Assembly (NCBI GenBank): GCA_029465975.1
Contig: CM055744.1
Location: 7,475,192-7,539,191 of the forward strand
Direction: 5' to 3'
Length of the DNA: 64,000 nt
Origin: Dallia pectoralis
Lineage: Eukaryota; Chordata; Actinopteri; Esociformes; Umbridae
The translations under genes and the position numbers were made by a program. The notes under the pieces are model-generated. The model was not told the origin of the DNA and made no database searches. It worked only from the letters and a program-made list of their open reading frames with translations. Numbering within the stretch: the first letter of the stretch is position 1; each line of letters begins with the position of its first letter. Positions 13,554 to 26,900 of this stretch are shown piece by piece.

Positions 13554-16439
13554 CCTCTTTTCTTGAGTTGTGTTTCCCTTCACGAAGTATTTATCGGCAA
13601 ATTCTGGGCCAACAGGACGAGAGGGGTGTTGTCGTTTCTTTTTAAATGCTCAGAGACCGTAACCTAAGCAGAGGTTGAACAGCTTAATGGTGTTAGAATT
13701 CATTCCGTGACTAATTTTGACAAAGTGGCCTCTGGAGAAATGTTGTTCATGTTCGGCTAGTGCCATTTCAGCGACCTCCGAACTGTGCTATTATGGCGCG
13801 CGGCGCATTGTAAAGCTGGAAAAAAGATACATTACTATATACATTTCGGCTGGTGCATTTTATTTTATGTCAGAAATTGGGGCTCACACACCCCCTACCC
13901 CCACATCCAACACCCCCACCCCCACGCCCACCACCCCCTGCTCTTATCCCGTGAACGTTATGTCGGTTCGGAAAGTTTTGTCAAAAGCCTGAATGCTTTC
14001 AAGTTTTAAATTGACCCATTTAAGGCTCAATGTAGGGCTTCACTGCGGGATTCTGCAAAAAAGTGCTTTCTACAGGAGAAGGACTATCAAGACTCTGTCA
14101 TTCCTCAGAGAGAGAGATGAAAGCCGGCTCCATGCAACATTTTATTTGGAGCCGCTTTCGGGGTTGGTATAACCAACGTCCTCCCGTTGCTTCCCGACTG
14201 CCAACTTGGTCTGGGCACTGACACAAGGCGGCTTCACTCCACATCATGACCAAAAGTGTGCCAGGAAATCATTGAGGATCGTTGAAGGGGAGCTGTAAGA
14301 GAAAGGCTTATGGTTTGAGAGGGTTCTGCTGGGCGTGTCTGGATCGGCCCCGCATTCAGTCACTTTCTATTTGCTCAATACCCCAGTAATTCGGGTCTGG
14401 GCACGGGCACTCAGTCGTTTTAGAGTTCAATCATACGAGTGCAGGCATCAGACTTTATTGTGTTTATTCTGGAGTGACTTAAATTGCTTTAAAGCAGCGG
14501 CATCATTTTCTGCTTCAGCGGAAATATTGTTGGATGAAATTTGGGAATAAAGCCCGAAGATCCACTTAGCATGACTTTGATCTTATTACAATTTGTGTCA
14601 GATTCTCTTCCCGGTTTTGAATATTCATTTACGGGAATGGGACCCATAGTCCAAAGTGTCATTTGATATGTGAGTCTGTATCTGAAGTGACAACTGCTCC
14701 GACCGAAAGTCCCTCGTATAAAGAACCAACAGGAAAAGCTTGTTAGGAAGTGTATTACTCTAAAATGCAAATTACCCAGCAATGTATTTGCTAAATCTTG
14801 AGGCCACTCGGGAGATACTGTCAATTTAACTCAGAGTCGGCCCGCATGCCATTTGAGAAATGTTGATTTTTTCCGCCAAATACTTTAATGCACCTGCGAA
14901 AAGACTGTTGAAAAAACATCAAAGGCCAATAATATACACAATGACATAAAGTGTCTGGAAAAAAACAAAAGTGCCGTTTTTGGTTGTGTATGAATCCCTT
15001 TACAGAAAATATACAACCTGAGTTGATAAAAAGTATATAGTGTTTTGCAATCTGGCAGCCTCGTAATCTTGAGTGTATAATGTCCAACACATTAGTGATT
15101 TGACCACTCACACCACACCTGTTCTCCACAATAAGGACCCTGAGAACCCGTTGTGAGCTGTGTGTGTGTTTCCGTCCCCGTATCAACCTGGAGTACCTAA
15201 AAGGTGTTTTAAGGCGTGCTGACGTTTGGACTGCAGAGAACAGGCAGCGAAGCTCAAAAACGGTTGAGTAGACCTCAGCTGTACCGTACACATGGACGAG
15301 ATGTTTTCAGGCACGTCAGCTTCTCCGAAGTTAGCTCCTACAACAGAGGCCAACAGGGCTTTGGTCGGCCTGTACCGGAACTAATGTTGCACAAACTGAC
15401 AGTGATGTGTGAACTCGGAGATTCTGACGCATAACCCCGGGTTCGCTCAATTCTGACGGGGGCTTTTTTCACTTCTCAACCCAATCTGGTTGTCAGCGTT
15501 AGACAAGATAAAGGTTGCCAGTCGCTCTGAGTGTGGTTGTGGTTGGTTATTGAACCAGAAATAAGTATGCAAATCAAGAGGGGGTTGGGGGGGGGGTCTT
15601 AGACAGGAGTGAGCAGGAGAGAGAGAGGGTGAGTGAAAAGAGAATCACGGTCTGCGGAGGGGAGGGCAATTTGTTAAGCAGATCTCTTGGAGCCATTGTT
15701 AAATAGTGCAAACTAATAGCTTTTAGAATGGCTGTTGCTGTTGCCGTGGAAGCACAATGGGGCTAGTTTTAATTGATTGGTTGGTTCAGAAACAGAACTG
15801 CAGGAGCACGGCAGGAGTTTTCCACGCTCCGCAGAATCGCACTGGATGAGTGAGACCTACAAGCCTCACCTGATACATGTTTTTCAATTTCAGACATCCA
15901 AAACAGACGGCAACAGGGCTTAGTTATTCTACTCTCAATCTAACTGGAGAACGAATACTTTCGTGTGGCTGCAGAATTGATTGAAGATTGAAATGTATTG
16001 TTTTTACAGAATAGGCAGCTATCCTGTTTCATGGACTCAGGCCACTTAGCCAAAATGGGTCCTTGAGAATTGAGTGCCGGGTCATGTATGTGTCGTTATG
16101 GGCCGATATCTAGTGAGGGATGATAGTGATTCTACATATGCAGGAGAGATCATGCTAAATTTGTTATAAAAGAATTCCTGGACTGCATGTTTGAAACTTG
16201 AAGTTGAATTCACATTAATTAATGATTTTTTCAGACGTGCTCAAATGTGTTGGTACCTTGAAATAATTATTAATTCCTCCTGATAAATGATGATATTAAT
16301 TATTGCATCATGTCCACCTGCATGCCTTTGGTTTGTCATTAAATAAAACAAAGAAGCTGTGAATAGAGATTAATTATTGCTCATTCTACAAAGATATTAT
16401 GAAATGGACTGGAGACATTTTTTGGTACCACTTAGATAA
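13554..16439. other. Non-coding stretch, no gene seen
   Basis: It holds a C-rich run of (C)5A-type units at about 13885-13945 and a G-rich run near 15578-15597. A 156-codon minus-strand frame (14821-15291) shows no recognisable domain and probably arises by chance. Confidence 0.3.
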
Positions 16440-16508
16440 CACTAACCCTAACCCTTAGATACATTTGTTGGTACCCCTAACCCTAACCCCTAACCCTAAC
16501 CCTAACCC
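16440..16508. repeat. Interstitial telomeric repeat tract (CCCTAA)n
   Basis: Two blocks of CTAACCCTAACCC units, about 16441-16456 and 16474-16508, are separated by a short spacer containing TTAGATACATTTGTTGGTAC. The units are exact or nearly exact vertebrate telomere hexamers (TTAGGG on the minus strand), plus CCCCTAA variants. About ten hexamers are visible. Confidence 0.85.
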
Positions 16509-16629
16509 ATAGTTGGATGATAGTGATTTTCCAAACAAATCGTTTCTTTAATTAGTATGATACGTATGTCTCCAAGCAACGTTATGTTCCTGTGACAACA
16601 GTTGTGAATATTATTATGAAGTTTCAGGT

Positions 16630-17020
16630 CCGTAGAACTGTAGCCAAACTCCCTGGGTGTGGACGCAAGAGGAATATACCTTCTCGGAGAATGTGTTTGG
16701 ACAGATGAGTAAAAACTGGAGGATTTTTTGCAAGTCATATAAGCACTAAGTTCACAGAAGAAAAAATGAAGCCTTTAAAAAAAGAACACTATAGTAAAAC
16801 ATCGAGGAGGCTCGGTTATGTTTTGGGGCTGCTTTTCTGCGCCTCCCACAGGTTGCCTTGGATCTGTGCAGAACATAATGACAACTCAAGACGATCAAAG
16901 CATTATGGAGCGAAACCTATTGTGTCAGAATGCTCTGTCTCAATCACCGGTGCATTCTTTGTTTTTGTGGAGGGTTACCAACATATTTGAGCATGGTCCA
17001 GATTATTTCACGTGGTGGTT
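16630..17020 (+). mobile_element. Degraded Tc1-like transposase
   Basis: A + strand reading around 16818-16930 gives MFWGCFSAPPTGCLGSVQ and then IMTTQDDQSIMERNLL. This is the Tc1 catalytic-core segment ('VWGCFSA.GTG.L' through 'Y..IL..NL'). Upstream, TTTGGACAGATGAGTAAA resembles 'F.DES'. Several stops and shifts break it. No terminal repeats were recognised. Confidence 0.65.
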
Positions 17021-18817
17021 GAGTTTCAGAAAATATTAACAGCATCTAATTGGACCGATGCAAGCGACTCCTGGGTCAAGACCTAAATTAAATTTTCCCA
17101 GAATGCGCTCGTCACTGGTTGTAAGATTCACTTTTTCGCGGAATGAATCAAGATTCAGTACATAACATGTTATGCATAACTTCAAATGCATGTTAAGTAG
17201 ATCATCTGCCATGAAAGCATTCAAATTCCCAATCGTAGGTTGTGCTAAGGGATCTTATGTTTTGGCTCTCACCAAAGTAGCATGGTTCCATAATTAGAAA
17301 CCCACTCCACTCCGCGTGTCGCTGCCAATCTCGCCATGTGTTCCCATGTTAATTTAAGATACAGATTGTTCTGTTTCGTTACTCCCAGTGAATGCCAATC
17401 TGTACTTAAGTAGACTATTTCCCAAAAATCTTCAATAATGTAATTTCAGTAGTTACCAAATTATTATCGACTTGTCATCTTATCGTCTTCTGCAGATCTT
17501 CAGGCTGTCATACCTGGAACCAGTAACCTAAACCACCAGGGTTCTTCTCTCTAACCGCCAGGCATGAGCCTCTGGATGTTTCCCCATCACATGTCATGCC
17601 TCCTGTACAGTCAGTAGCAGATGTCAACGGTTGCTGGTCCAGAGCCTTCACCTTAGTGAGGTTTAGCCTAGCGTGATTACTCAGAGAGCCTTGAGGGCGG
17701 GAGCCCAGCAGTGGATTCCACCACCACCTCACCACACACGTGCCACCACACACAGAAAGGCTGTTTGGCAATCTGGTAGGCCGGCGATGTCACCCCACCC
17801 GATTGACCTGACATTCACCGGGACCATCTGAATGCACCCCGGGACACCTCGAAAATGTGCCTAAACAGTACATCCCTTTATGGAGATATGAAAAGGAAGT
17901 TTAGAAGCAGGAACATAACTAAATCTGTCAGGCATCTTCCCACATTGAGTAGAGGATTCCAAAGGGACTAATTAGAAGAGAGAAGCTGGCTGAGCCGCTC
18001 ATCTGAAACCATATCACTCTTTTAGAAAGTCGGGTACAAAGTGCAACTCAAGCCTACATCGCTGACTCACTCTGTCCAATATGGGCATTTGAAACTCGTT
18101 GCCATTTGCTCTCAACGCCTTCTTAAAGCCCGGCGAGTTCTTAGCGGGTTTTAGTAGCGTTTCCCTCTGAATCTAATTAGTATTTTATTTGCTTTGCTGA
18201 CTTGCTTTCGGAAAACATTCTTGATAAGGCAAATCAATGTTAATGTAGGTTCGGTTGAAAGATTGCCCTGCATGTTTTTACCCACAATACACGGTGTAAC
18301 GCAATGTATTGAAATTCCTTGTTGTGGTTGAATTTTGTAGGAAATGAGTGCTGCTATACATAATTGATTGCCTTTCGGAGGCACAACACACTGGGGAGAT
18401 TAATTTGTGAATAATGTCAGATTTCTGTGCAATGTGATTAATTTCATGCACAGAAAACATTTCATGATCGACCCTAATGCATTTAATTCAATAAAACCGG
18501 TTTGGGGAGATATTTTTTCTTCCGTCTGAACTACTCTAAGGACTCTTGCTGGTGTTTATTTTGTTGGATAGACATGGCTCAACTTGAGTTGGTTTGGGGG
18601 ATTGACCAGTGACACTCAATCACCCAGTTTTGATTTTCCCCTACAACCTCTGTAACTCGGCCTCGTCCACCCTGTTTCGCGCACGTATTCCCCCAGCTCT
18701 GTTGGGCCTATTGACACATCTTGGTTGTTAATCAGAGAATTCTGTCCTCTAAGTCTCAGAGATGTAGAACCACTGCATGTGCAGAATCGCCCCTCCTCTT
18801 ATCCGTCTTCAGCCACT
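17021..18817. other. Non-coding stretch, no gene seen
   Basis: No recognisable exon, RNA or repeat. Confidence 0.3.
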
Positions 18818-19100
18818 CAGTTGGTGCCGTATCCCGGAACAGTTGGTGCCATATCCCAGACCAGTGGGTGTCGTAACCAGGACCAGTTGGTGCCGTAACC
18901 GGACCAGTTGTTGCCGTATCCCGGACCAGTTGGTGCCGTATCCCGGAACAGTTGGTGCCATATCCCGGACCAGTTGGTGCCGTAACCCGGACCAGTGGGT
19001 GCCGTAACCCGGACCAGTTGGTGCCGTAACCCGGACCAGTTGGTGCCGTAACCGGACCAGTTGTTGCCGTATCCCGAACCAGTTGGTGCCGTAACCGGAC
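18818..19100. repeat. 21/22-bp minisatellite (about 13 copies)
   Basis: Tandem units begin with CAGTTGGTGCCGTA and end with ACCCGGAC or ATCCCGGA. Some copies lack one base (21 bp), so reading frames are disrupted. Each unit carries two CpGs. Confidence 0.93.
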
Positions 19101-19163
19101 CTAGTTTGCATTGACCATCTTCTCCTGAATTTTCGGGCTATGTGTTACAATGTTCCGGCGATC

Positions 19164-19348
19164 GCCACGCTGTGATGCCATGTCGTGATGCCACGCTGTG
19201 ATGCCATGTCGTGATGCCATGTCGTGATGCCACGCTGTGATGCCATGTCGTGATGCCATGCCGTGATGCCACGCTGTGATGCCATGCCGTGATGCCATGC
19301 CGTGATGCCATGCCGTGATGCCACGCTGTGATGCCATGCCTTGATGCC
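19164..19348. repeat. 13-bp minisatellite (about 14 copies)
   Basis: Tandem GTGATGCCATGCC units with variants ...ATGTC and ...ACGCT that alternate along the array. It generates overlapping Trp-His-rich frames in all minus frames because 13 is not a multiple of three. These are not genes. Confidence 0.93.
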
Positions 19349-20850
19349 TGGCGACATTTGGCTACAGATCTCAACGCCTACCCGTTCATCCGGTTTCCCT
19401 TGTTTCTTCCATCCATTCCTATAACTGGTCCCGTCGATGTTTCGAGCACAGGGGTAGAATTGTCCTGTTTACCAATTCCCTTCAGCCACCTAAACACACT
19501 GGTCCATCCATTTACCTGAAGGTTGTGCCCGAGACCGGGGTCACATCGTGTTCCGGTTAGCACTGATTGCGGTGCTTGATTGGGCTTGCCAGGTGCAGTG
19601 GAATGGACTCAACAGTGAAACCCATCACAGCTGACACCTCAGTCAGGCTCAGGTAAAACAGCGAGAAACCGAAACAGATGCCATCCCTCTCAAGGTGTGG
19701 CTGTACCTGACAGGGTTGATCCAACCTGCACTCTCCAGATCGACTAGAGCACTGGACACAACCTCGCTTTACAACTGTAGTGGGTTTTCTTTATCCCTCG
19801 TCTCTCCCTCCACGAGCCGCGGCCAAATAAGCAAGAGTTAGGCTCTCTGCATTAAACCAATCTTTTCACTAATTTGAGCGGATTGGACAGGCAAGGAGTT
19901 GAAAGGATGCCTGTGATCTGCCACTGTTTTCCCCCGCGAGAGGAGCGAAGCTCTGTGGGCAATAAGATGAGCTGCTGATTGCATTGTTTGCTCTCCTCTC
20001 AATGGGTCCCTTACAGAGCCGTGATGTATTACTGGACCGCAGACCCTGAACACTACACAAAGATTACTGAGCTGGGAAAGGCCAGCACAGACAGACCACC
20101 CAAAGACTATTACTCAGCCGTCTCCCGTAGGTACAGAGAGCGCGCACGGGTGAACGGGGGACAGGGTAACGACTGGCATCTGACAGACGTCATTTGTTCC
20201 ATTTATAGACCTCTTAGAGCGATACGGTTCAATAGAGTAGGTCGTGGTGGGGTTTTTCCGGTGCTCGCGGTGTTACTGTATCATTCTACGTACAAGCCAC
20301 ATCATGCAGCGCCGACGATACTGACAAGCGGCATTCGGCTGTACGTTCTTCAGCAAACGCGAACAACGCCAGCCGCTACAGTGTAACAGAGTACAGCGCT
20401 AAATCAGTGCGCGCAGAACCAACATGTCAACAGAGTCGACTTGTTTTTTTGTCTCTGGGAAGAAAGCTTCGCAAGATGTGTACACCCTCCCAGTCAAACA
20501 CCAGAGTGCCTCGTCGGTGTGGGAAGGAAAGCGCCGCAGCCTTGGATGCGTGTAACCACAAGCTCATGTATAATTCCGGTTTGTGGGAATCTGCAGAATG
20601 GGACACCCTGCTGTGTTGGATAACCAACAGTTCTTTCAGATGGTGATCACTATGGCTCTACCGGAGCCGCCCCCCAAATCTAGTTCTCCCATGATTCAGC
20701 TATTATTTTTTTGCTAAACTCCATCTCTAAGGCACCCCCTCGAAAAATAACTTACCTCTGACCTGCCTAATATGCGCTTGTGTACTGAATCAAACGCCCG
20801 AATGACTGGATTGATGTACGCGACTGACCCAGTTTTCTCTCTTTTTCTTC
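19349..20850. other. Sequence directly upstream of the first coding TAFA exon
   Basis: Moderately CpG-rich between about 20080 and 20560. It contains a 135-codon + frame (19979-20386) and other short frames, none resembling a known protein. An upstream 5' non-coding exon or internal promoter could be here, but I cannot identify one. Confidence 0.25.
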
Positions 20851-20853
20851 AGA

Positions 20854-20965
20854 ATGCGGGAGAGAGATCTACGGAGCGTGTGCAGAAGGGTCCTGCTGCT
20901 GGCCGTCTGCGTGGTATCCCTCTGGGGCCAGCTGACCCTGGCATCCTCACACAGAAGTCACATAG
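20854..20965 (+). CDS. tafa3: tafa3 first coding exon (signal peptide)
   Basis: The acceptor is the pyrimidine tract TTTTCTCTCTTTTTCTTCAG ending at 20852. One UTR base follows, then ATG. The donor is G/GTATGT after 20965 (phase 1). It encodes 37 residues and the first base of a Val codon, ending SSHRSHI. The basic start and leucine/valine-rich core are a typical signal peptide, with likely cleavage near LTLA/SS. Confidence 0.85.
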
Positions 20966-23900
20966 GTATGTCCACACAGTCACATGTGCATATCACTGTA
21001 AATAACGATACATGTGTGTAATGACATAAACTGTTCAACTGGTCCTATGTAACAACACGCAATTTCACAACCATTTATTGAAATGTTTTCATAATCAAAA
21101 AAATGTGTGTTATAATTAAGACAGGCTTACATAGCTGTTCCCCCAGGTGCTTAATGCACTTCACATTGATCAGTTATTAGCAGTACTAGCCTATTTGATG
21201 CCGGGCGGCCATTTTGGGGACAGACGGCTCACCACATGACATTGCTATGTGGTACCAGGTATCACATTGTGGAGGTGGGGATTTCCTAATGGTCAGTGAC
21301 TAAGATAATGAAGCCTGCTGCTAGAGCAGTCGGACTGGTTCAAGGTCAACGCTTCAACAGACCCCACGGCGAATACGATTACAATTAGCAGGCCTCTCAG
21401 TTGTTTTGCCAATAAACAGAGGAATGACCAGTTGCTCTAGAGTCATGTTTTGATCCGGTGTGTCTTTAAGCTTCGGCACTTTGAATGAAAAGCATTACAA
21501 AAAAAGCTACGGAACTGCAGCTGCAAGAAACCACGAACTGGGTCCCGGGGATTACAGATGTGACTGAAGTTCAGTGGAGTGCCAAAGCAAGCACTCTGTC
21601 ATGTTGGGACTATCTGAATTTAGACACAGTCAGTGAAAGCATTGCCACAAAGCATTGTTTTTCTTGTTTGATGCAAGTGAAGTTCAGTGCTGTAGGCTAC
21701 TCATTTATGAATGCAGCAAGTAAAGTCTTAAAGTCATGTCTGAAGTTCATTTCTGATGCATTTCTAGTGTTATGTATAAAAATACATTGTCGTTCAATGT
21801 CAATGGTCGTCCTTGAATTTAAGGACCATGAATTGTAAAACAAATTAGACACAAGTTATTTTCTTTTTTCATTTCTTATATTGGTTGAACACAGGTTTGT
21901 TTAAGGGATAATGACACACATCAACCGGTGTTTTCTGGAGTGTCCTCTGCAATTATCGGAAGAGTGACGCGTTTTTTCATCCTTCAATCTGTGCTCCATA
22001 GATGTTTGGATTTTAAAGTGAACAATTACCCTGCGTTTTAAGAATGGATTCCTAGCTTTCATGTGTGAGTATTTTTGTGCCTGAATGACGACACTAACAC
22101 TGGGACAATTGACTTGACAGGTGTTTCTGGTTAGTCAAGTGCCTTCTGTCACATCATTTCTGTTGGCATGAGAGTCATCACTGTCTGGTCTGATGTCTAG
22201 GATTCGAATTGGCTTTTGGTTTATTTGTTAAAATGAGTGCTAAAGAGGTGACAGTGAAACTCAGAATCATTGCCAAAACCTTAGGCTTAATTAAGACAAC
22301 AGATTTGAACATACTTAAAAATAAGAACTCACAGGGTTGCTCAGTTTATCGCAAATAGCATTGAAGGTCATGCAAGCTGGTGACTGATGACCGAAGATAC
22401 CATAATAATGATTTCAAATACCATCTGAGAGGTAGGCATGTCTCCTACTGGAACTAGTTTTCATGTGTCCTACTGGAACTAGTTTACATGTCTCTTACTG
22501 GAACTAGTTTACATGTATCCTACTGGCACTAGTTTACATGTCTCCTACTGGTACTAGTTTACATGTCTCCTACTGGAACTAGTTTACATGTCTCCTAGTG
22601 GAACTAGTTTACATGTCTCCTACTGGTACTAGTTTACATGTCTCCTGCTGGTACTAGTTTACATGTCTCCTACTGGTACTAGTTTACATGTCTCCTGCTG
22701 GTATTAGTTTACATGTATCCTGCTGGTATTAGTTTACATGTATCCTACTGGCACTAGTTTACATGTCTCCTACTGGTATTAGTTTACATGTCTCCTACTG
22801 GTATTAGTTTACATGTATCCTACTGGCACTAGTTTACATGTCTCCTACTGGAACTAGTTTATATGTCCCCTACTGGTACTAGTTTACATGTCTCCTACTG
22901 GTACTAGTTGACATGTCTCCTGCTGGAACTAGTTTACATGTCTCCTACTGGTACTAGTTTACATGTCTCCTACTGGAACTAGTTTACATGTCTCCTGCTG
23001 GTACTAGTTTACATGTCTCCTACTGGTACTAGTTTACATGTATCCTACTGGCACTAGATCATTAGCTCATGTCTTAATTGATCAGCTGCAGAATGAAAAC
23101 GGAAGATGGCTGAAGTACAGGCCTGGTATATTTGTGATCTATATTTGGGCAAAATGAATGTCACCTCATGTTGCCTCGTCCAGGTGTCTAGTCCTGTATC
23201 TCCACTGCACATGCCCAGGTTTGAAAAGGGGTTCCGTGGACAGAAAGACAGGTGACTGTTTCTCTTCATGGACATAAATAGGAATCTAATTTCCCAACCC
23301 CACATCTTGAGACTTACACTTTAATGGTCCTGTTCTCTGCTCCTCGTTTGTTCATTAGAGTCTGTTCATCCTTCAGTTTGTCACGTTATGGTGTGAACTT
23401 GGTACTGTTGAGGGATTGTACACATTCTAATATGGCAATTGATTTGCAATTGGGATTCTCCAGAGTTTTTTCCCAGCCAGTTTGTCTTGAGGCAATGTGG
23501 TGAAAACAAGAGAAATTATGGTTCAAGTCTTAAAGTATGTGATCACATTGTGTTAACCATGTCAAGATACAGATCCTCTTAAGGGTTTTTTAACCATTTC
23601 TTTGCAGCATTTTGCCTGGAACTCGTCAAATGGGATAATACAGCATGAAGTCCATTACCCTTACAGAAAAGCATTGAAACACAATAGGCGTTGTAATTAA
23701 TAACACGTTAACAATAAATTCCAACCAACTAAAAACATATGCATGCGTAACTCCTTTAAAATTGATACACTTTTTTATCTAAACATTATGTATAATGGAA
23801 AATGGCTTCCTGTTAATACAAGTCATTGTCAGAGTGTGACAATACCACACAGCATATTATGCATTTTGCTTTTCCTCAGGAGATATATCACTTTCATTAG

Positions 23901-26900
23901 TACAACATGTAATTACTATAACTGAAACAGAACTTTCCTTAAACCAACCTCAAATAAATTGCCTAGGTACCCTTTCAATTATCTTATTAGAACAATTACT
24001 ATACAGGCCAGTCAGTTCTATTCCTTTGAAACAAGTTTAGGGATTAAAGGATTACGGGTGAAATTAGTTTAGTCGTCAATACACACAAACTATTTGCAAT
24101 ACATACTTTTAACCCAACCTGTACCAATTGGAGAGGTGCAAAGAGCTAGCTACATCGGCTAATTTGGGAGCAATTGTTGTTTCATCAGTTCAGGGACTCT
24201 GCCTAGCAACCATTAGTCAGGTGCAAGGCCATATTGGGATTGATCTAATTCCTGCTTGGCAATTAAAAAAAAACATGTTAAAAGTCTTTGCTTAAGTTTT
24301 TTGTTACTGTGTGAATAAAGAAAGGAATAAGATTTGTATTTTCAGCTTTGCTGTGAATTCTTAAAAACAACAACAGACATTTGCACCTTCAGGAAGAGTG
24401 TGAACCTTTAGTCTAGAGTGATTTCAATGACAGCGAGACAGTGCCCAATCTCAAGGCAAACGGGTAGAAGCTGTGACTTCACATTAAAATAATGAGCTCA
24501 TTATTACAGCAGACAACTAACGACAGCCAACCGGAGAGACGTCTCAGCGTTTGACAAAACAACAGTAGAAGGCAAACACTTATGTGAGATCAAATTAAAC
24601 CACAGGTTACAACAAACAGCAGGAAATAGAAAAGTTTCCACATGGGCCTAAAGTTTCAAATGATAAACACTTACAGCGTATACAATTTGTGACTTCAATG
24701 AACTAGGACATTTGCATTGGTGAAAAAGAAGCAAGTTTACCAGTATCGCTGTACTGGATGTGATTGTTTTGGAGGGGGGAAGCCAGACCTCAAAGCCACT
24801 CAACAGCGCCAGGAAGTGAACTAGCTGCCAGCCACTGGTCTCTGCGGGCAGGGCCAACACTGAGGTAATCACATGGCATGTCCCGCAGCTACAAAGGTCA
24901 AACCAAGGTGTGCCCAATAAACAAAACCTCTTTAGCCCTTCTGTTCATTGAGGTAGGAGCTTTGCCAGAGCAATTGAACCTTTCATTGTAACCTGATGAG
25001 AGCACAGCCGAGTGTGGTGATAAGACTACAAGTCCCAGAGCACTGGCCAGATTCATTAGTAAGTCATAAGAGAGAGAGAGATAATGAGAGAGATAATGTG
25101 AGAAGGGAGTGGAGGAGGAATAAAGAGAGTGAGGTAGATAGTGGTTAGCTTGCCTTTATCTGTACAATTTAGATGTAATGAAATAGTCAGGTTAAGAGTA
25201 TGTCTGAATCACTCACACAACATGAACCATGCCTTTTAATGGCTGTGGTTCATATAAAAAACGAACTGTGACGTGAGCAGATAAATGTTATTCTTGTTTC
25301 AGCGCAGTGATAAGGAACATGCTGGTTTCTTTGCCCGTTGGTAGCCCAAGGGCCAGATGCTGAAACGCCTCCCGTACCTGGTCTCTGTTCCGAGTCGGAG
25401 CCTCTGTCAACCCCCGTTCTCTGTCTCAAAAACAAAGCTTCCACCCACTCTTGGTACCAGTCTGGTGGTACTTCTTCCCCCCCGGTTGTTCTGTATCTAG
25501 TTTTTTTATATTGTTTCACCTCTTTTGCCTCACGTTGTCCCATATAGGTCCCCTTGTCCTCCGTGTTCGGCGTCGGTCGTTGTGCTATTTGTAATGTTTC
25601 AGTCAAGTCCAAGTCCAGCCGTAGTGTTTCCTGTTCCATGTACAGTATCCTGTTCAAGTTCTTTAATTAAAGTCTCCTTGTTTGAACACCTCTGTGCATT
25701 TGTCCTGCAAGCAAAGATGTGAAAAATTCAGCTTCAGATCTTTGTCTGTTTTGAACAGAAATATCTTTTTATATGAAGTCAGCCAAGCTAGGATATTTAC
25801 CAGAACATTCCGTGTTAAACCTGACTCAAAATCTTTTCCTGTCTGCAGCGTTTCCATTTTAATCCCTGAATCAACATTCAATGTAATGCATTTCCTGTTC
25901 CCTTCCGCTTGAAAGAGCTACTGTACCGCCAAACCGTGAAATATCGATATCAGATCACGTCTGGTTGACTGACGGATGTTTGCGCTCTGTATTCGACTCT
26001 GTGCTTTGTGTGCAATTTAGCCCTTTGTGGAGCCTTGCAGATTTGTAACGGTGAACATCAAGCGGCCTACAGCCAAAGCTGGGCACATAGAACCACATAG
26101 CTCAGTTACTAATGCTGACATTCAGCTGGGAAGCGGGCGGCCAGTGGCCTGGTGGTGGCGGGCGGACCAGGTCACGTCCTCCCCAGGGAGAGGGTCAGAC
26201 GTGGAGGAGAAGACAGAGCTGTTTGGCATGTGTCTGTGTGCGGTACACGACGATGGATTGGATGACATTCTAGAGAGCAGGTGGACGACACGGTCGGGAC
26301 AGGAGACGCAGCTGCTGTGGAGATGAAGAGATGAAAAGCCTATTTAAAATGCACTGTTGGGTGACAGACATGGTGTCAGGAGGATCTATCTCCTAGTGGC
26401 AGACCGGTCAAATTAGAAAAGCCTCATTTGCCCGAGGTAAAATTCTCGCCTAAACATTGTCACTTCTTTTTGGCTCGAGGGCATGACATTCACGTTTGGG
26501 ATTTCGCTCGTGCGACGGAAGGACGCAACGTCTCGGATATTGAATCACCACGGCGATTTAAACACCACCTTCGCCAAATCTTAATTTGTTCATTTAATCA
26601 GAGGCAATTCCAACCATGAAGTACAGCCACTTGAAATCACATAATTATAGGTGATCCTTGTCAGATTCTCGATGTTTACACTCAGAATCCATCCATGAGA
26701 GTTGGAAACGCCTCCGTCTGACATACTATAGAGCGCTTTAACAGGCAACTGGGTCTACTATTTGAGCGAAGAAGTTCTGGCAGGGAAACATATTGTGCCA
26801 ATGCTCCTACATTTTGATGTATTTAAATGACACGGTATCATAGTAAATAAAATCCCTACGGTAGCTATCAAAAAGTCATATGCACGAATGAGCCAAAGGA

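Noticed and set aside
14821..15291. 156-codon minus-strand frame
   Set aside because: No recognisable motif, no adjoining exon, and mixed composition like the flanks. Kept only as part of a non-coding stretch.
19979..20386. 135-codon + frame upstream of tafa3 as an N-terminal extension
   Set aside because: It does not connect in frame to the signal-peptide exon, and the family normally starts at the signal peptide.
25250..25657. 135-codon minus-strand frame as a gene
   Set aside because: No family resemblance; it may lie in an unnamed repeat, but I cannot support a product.
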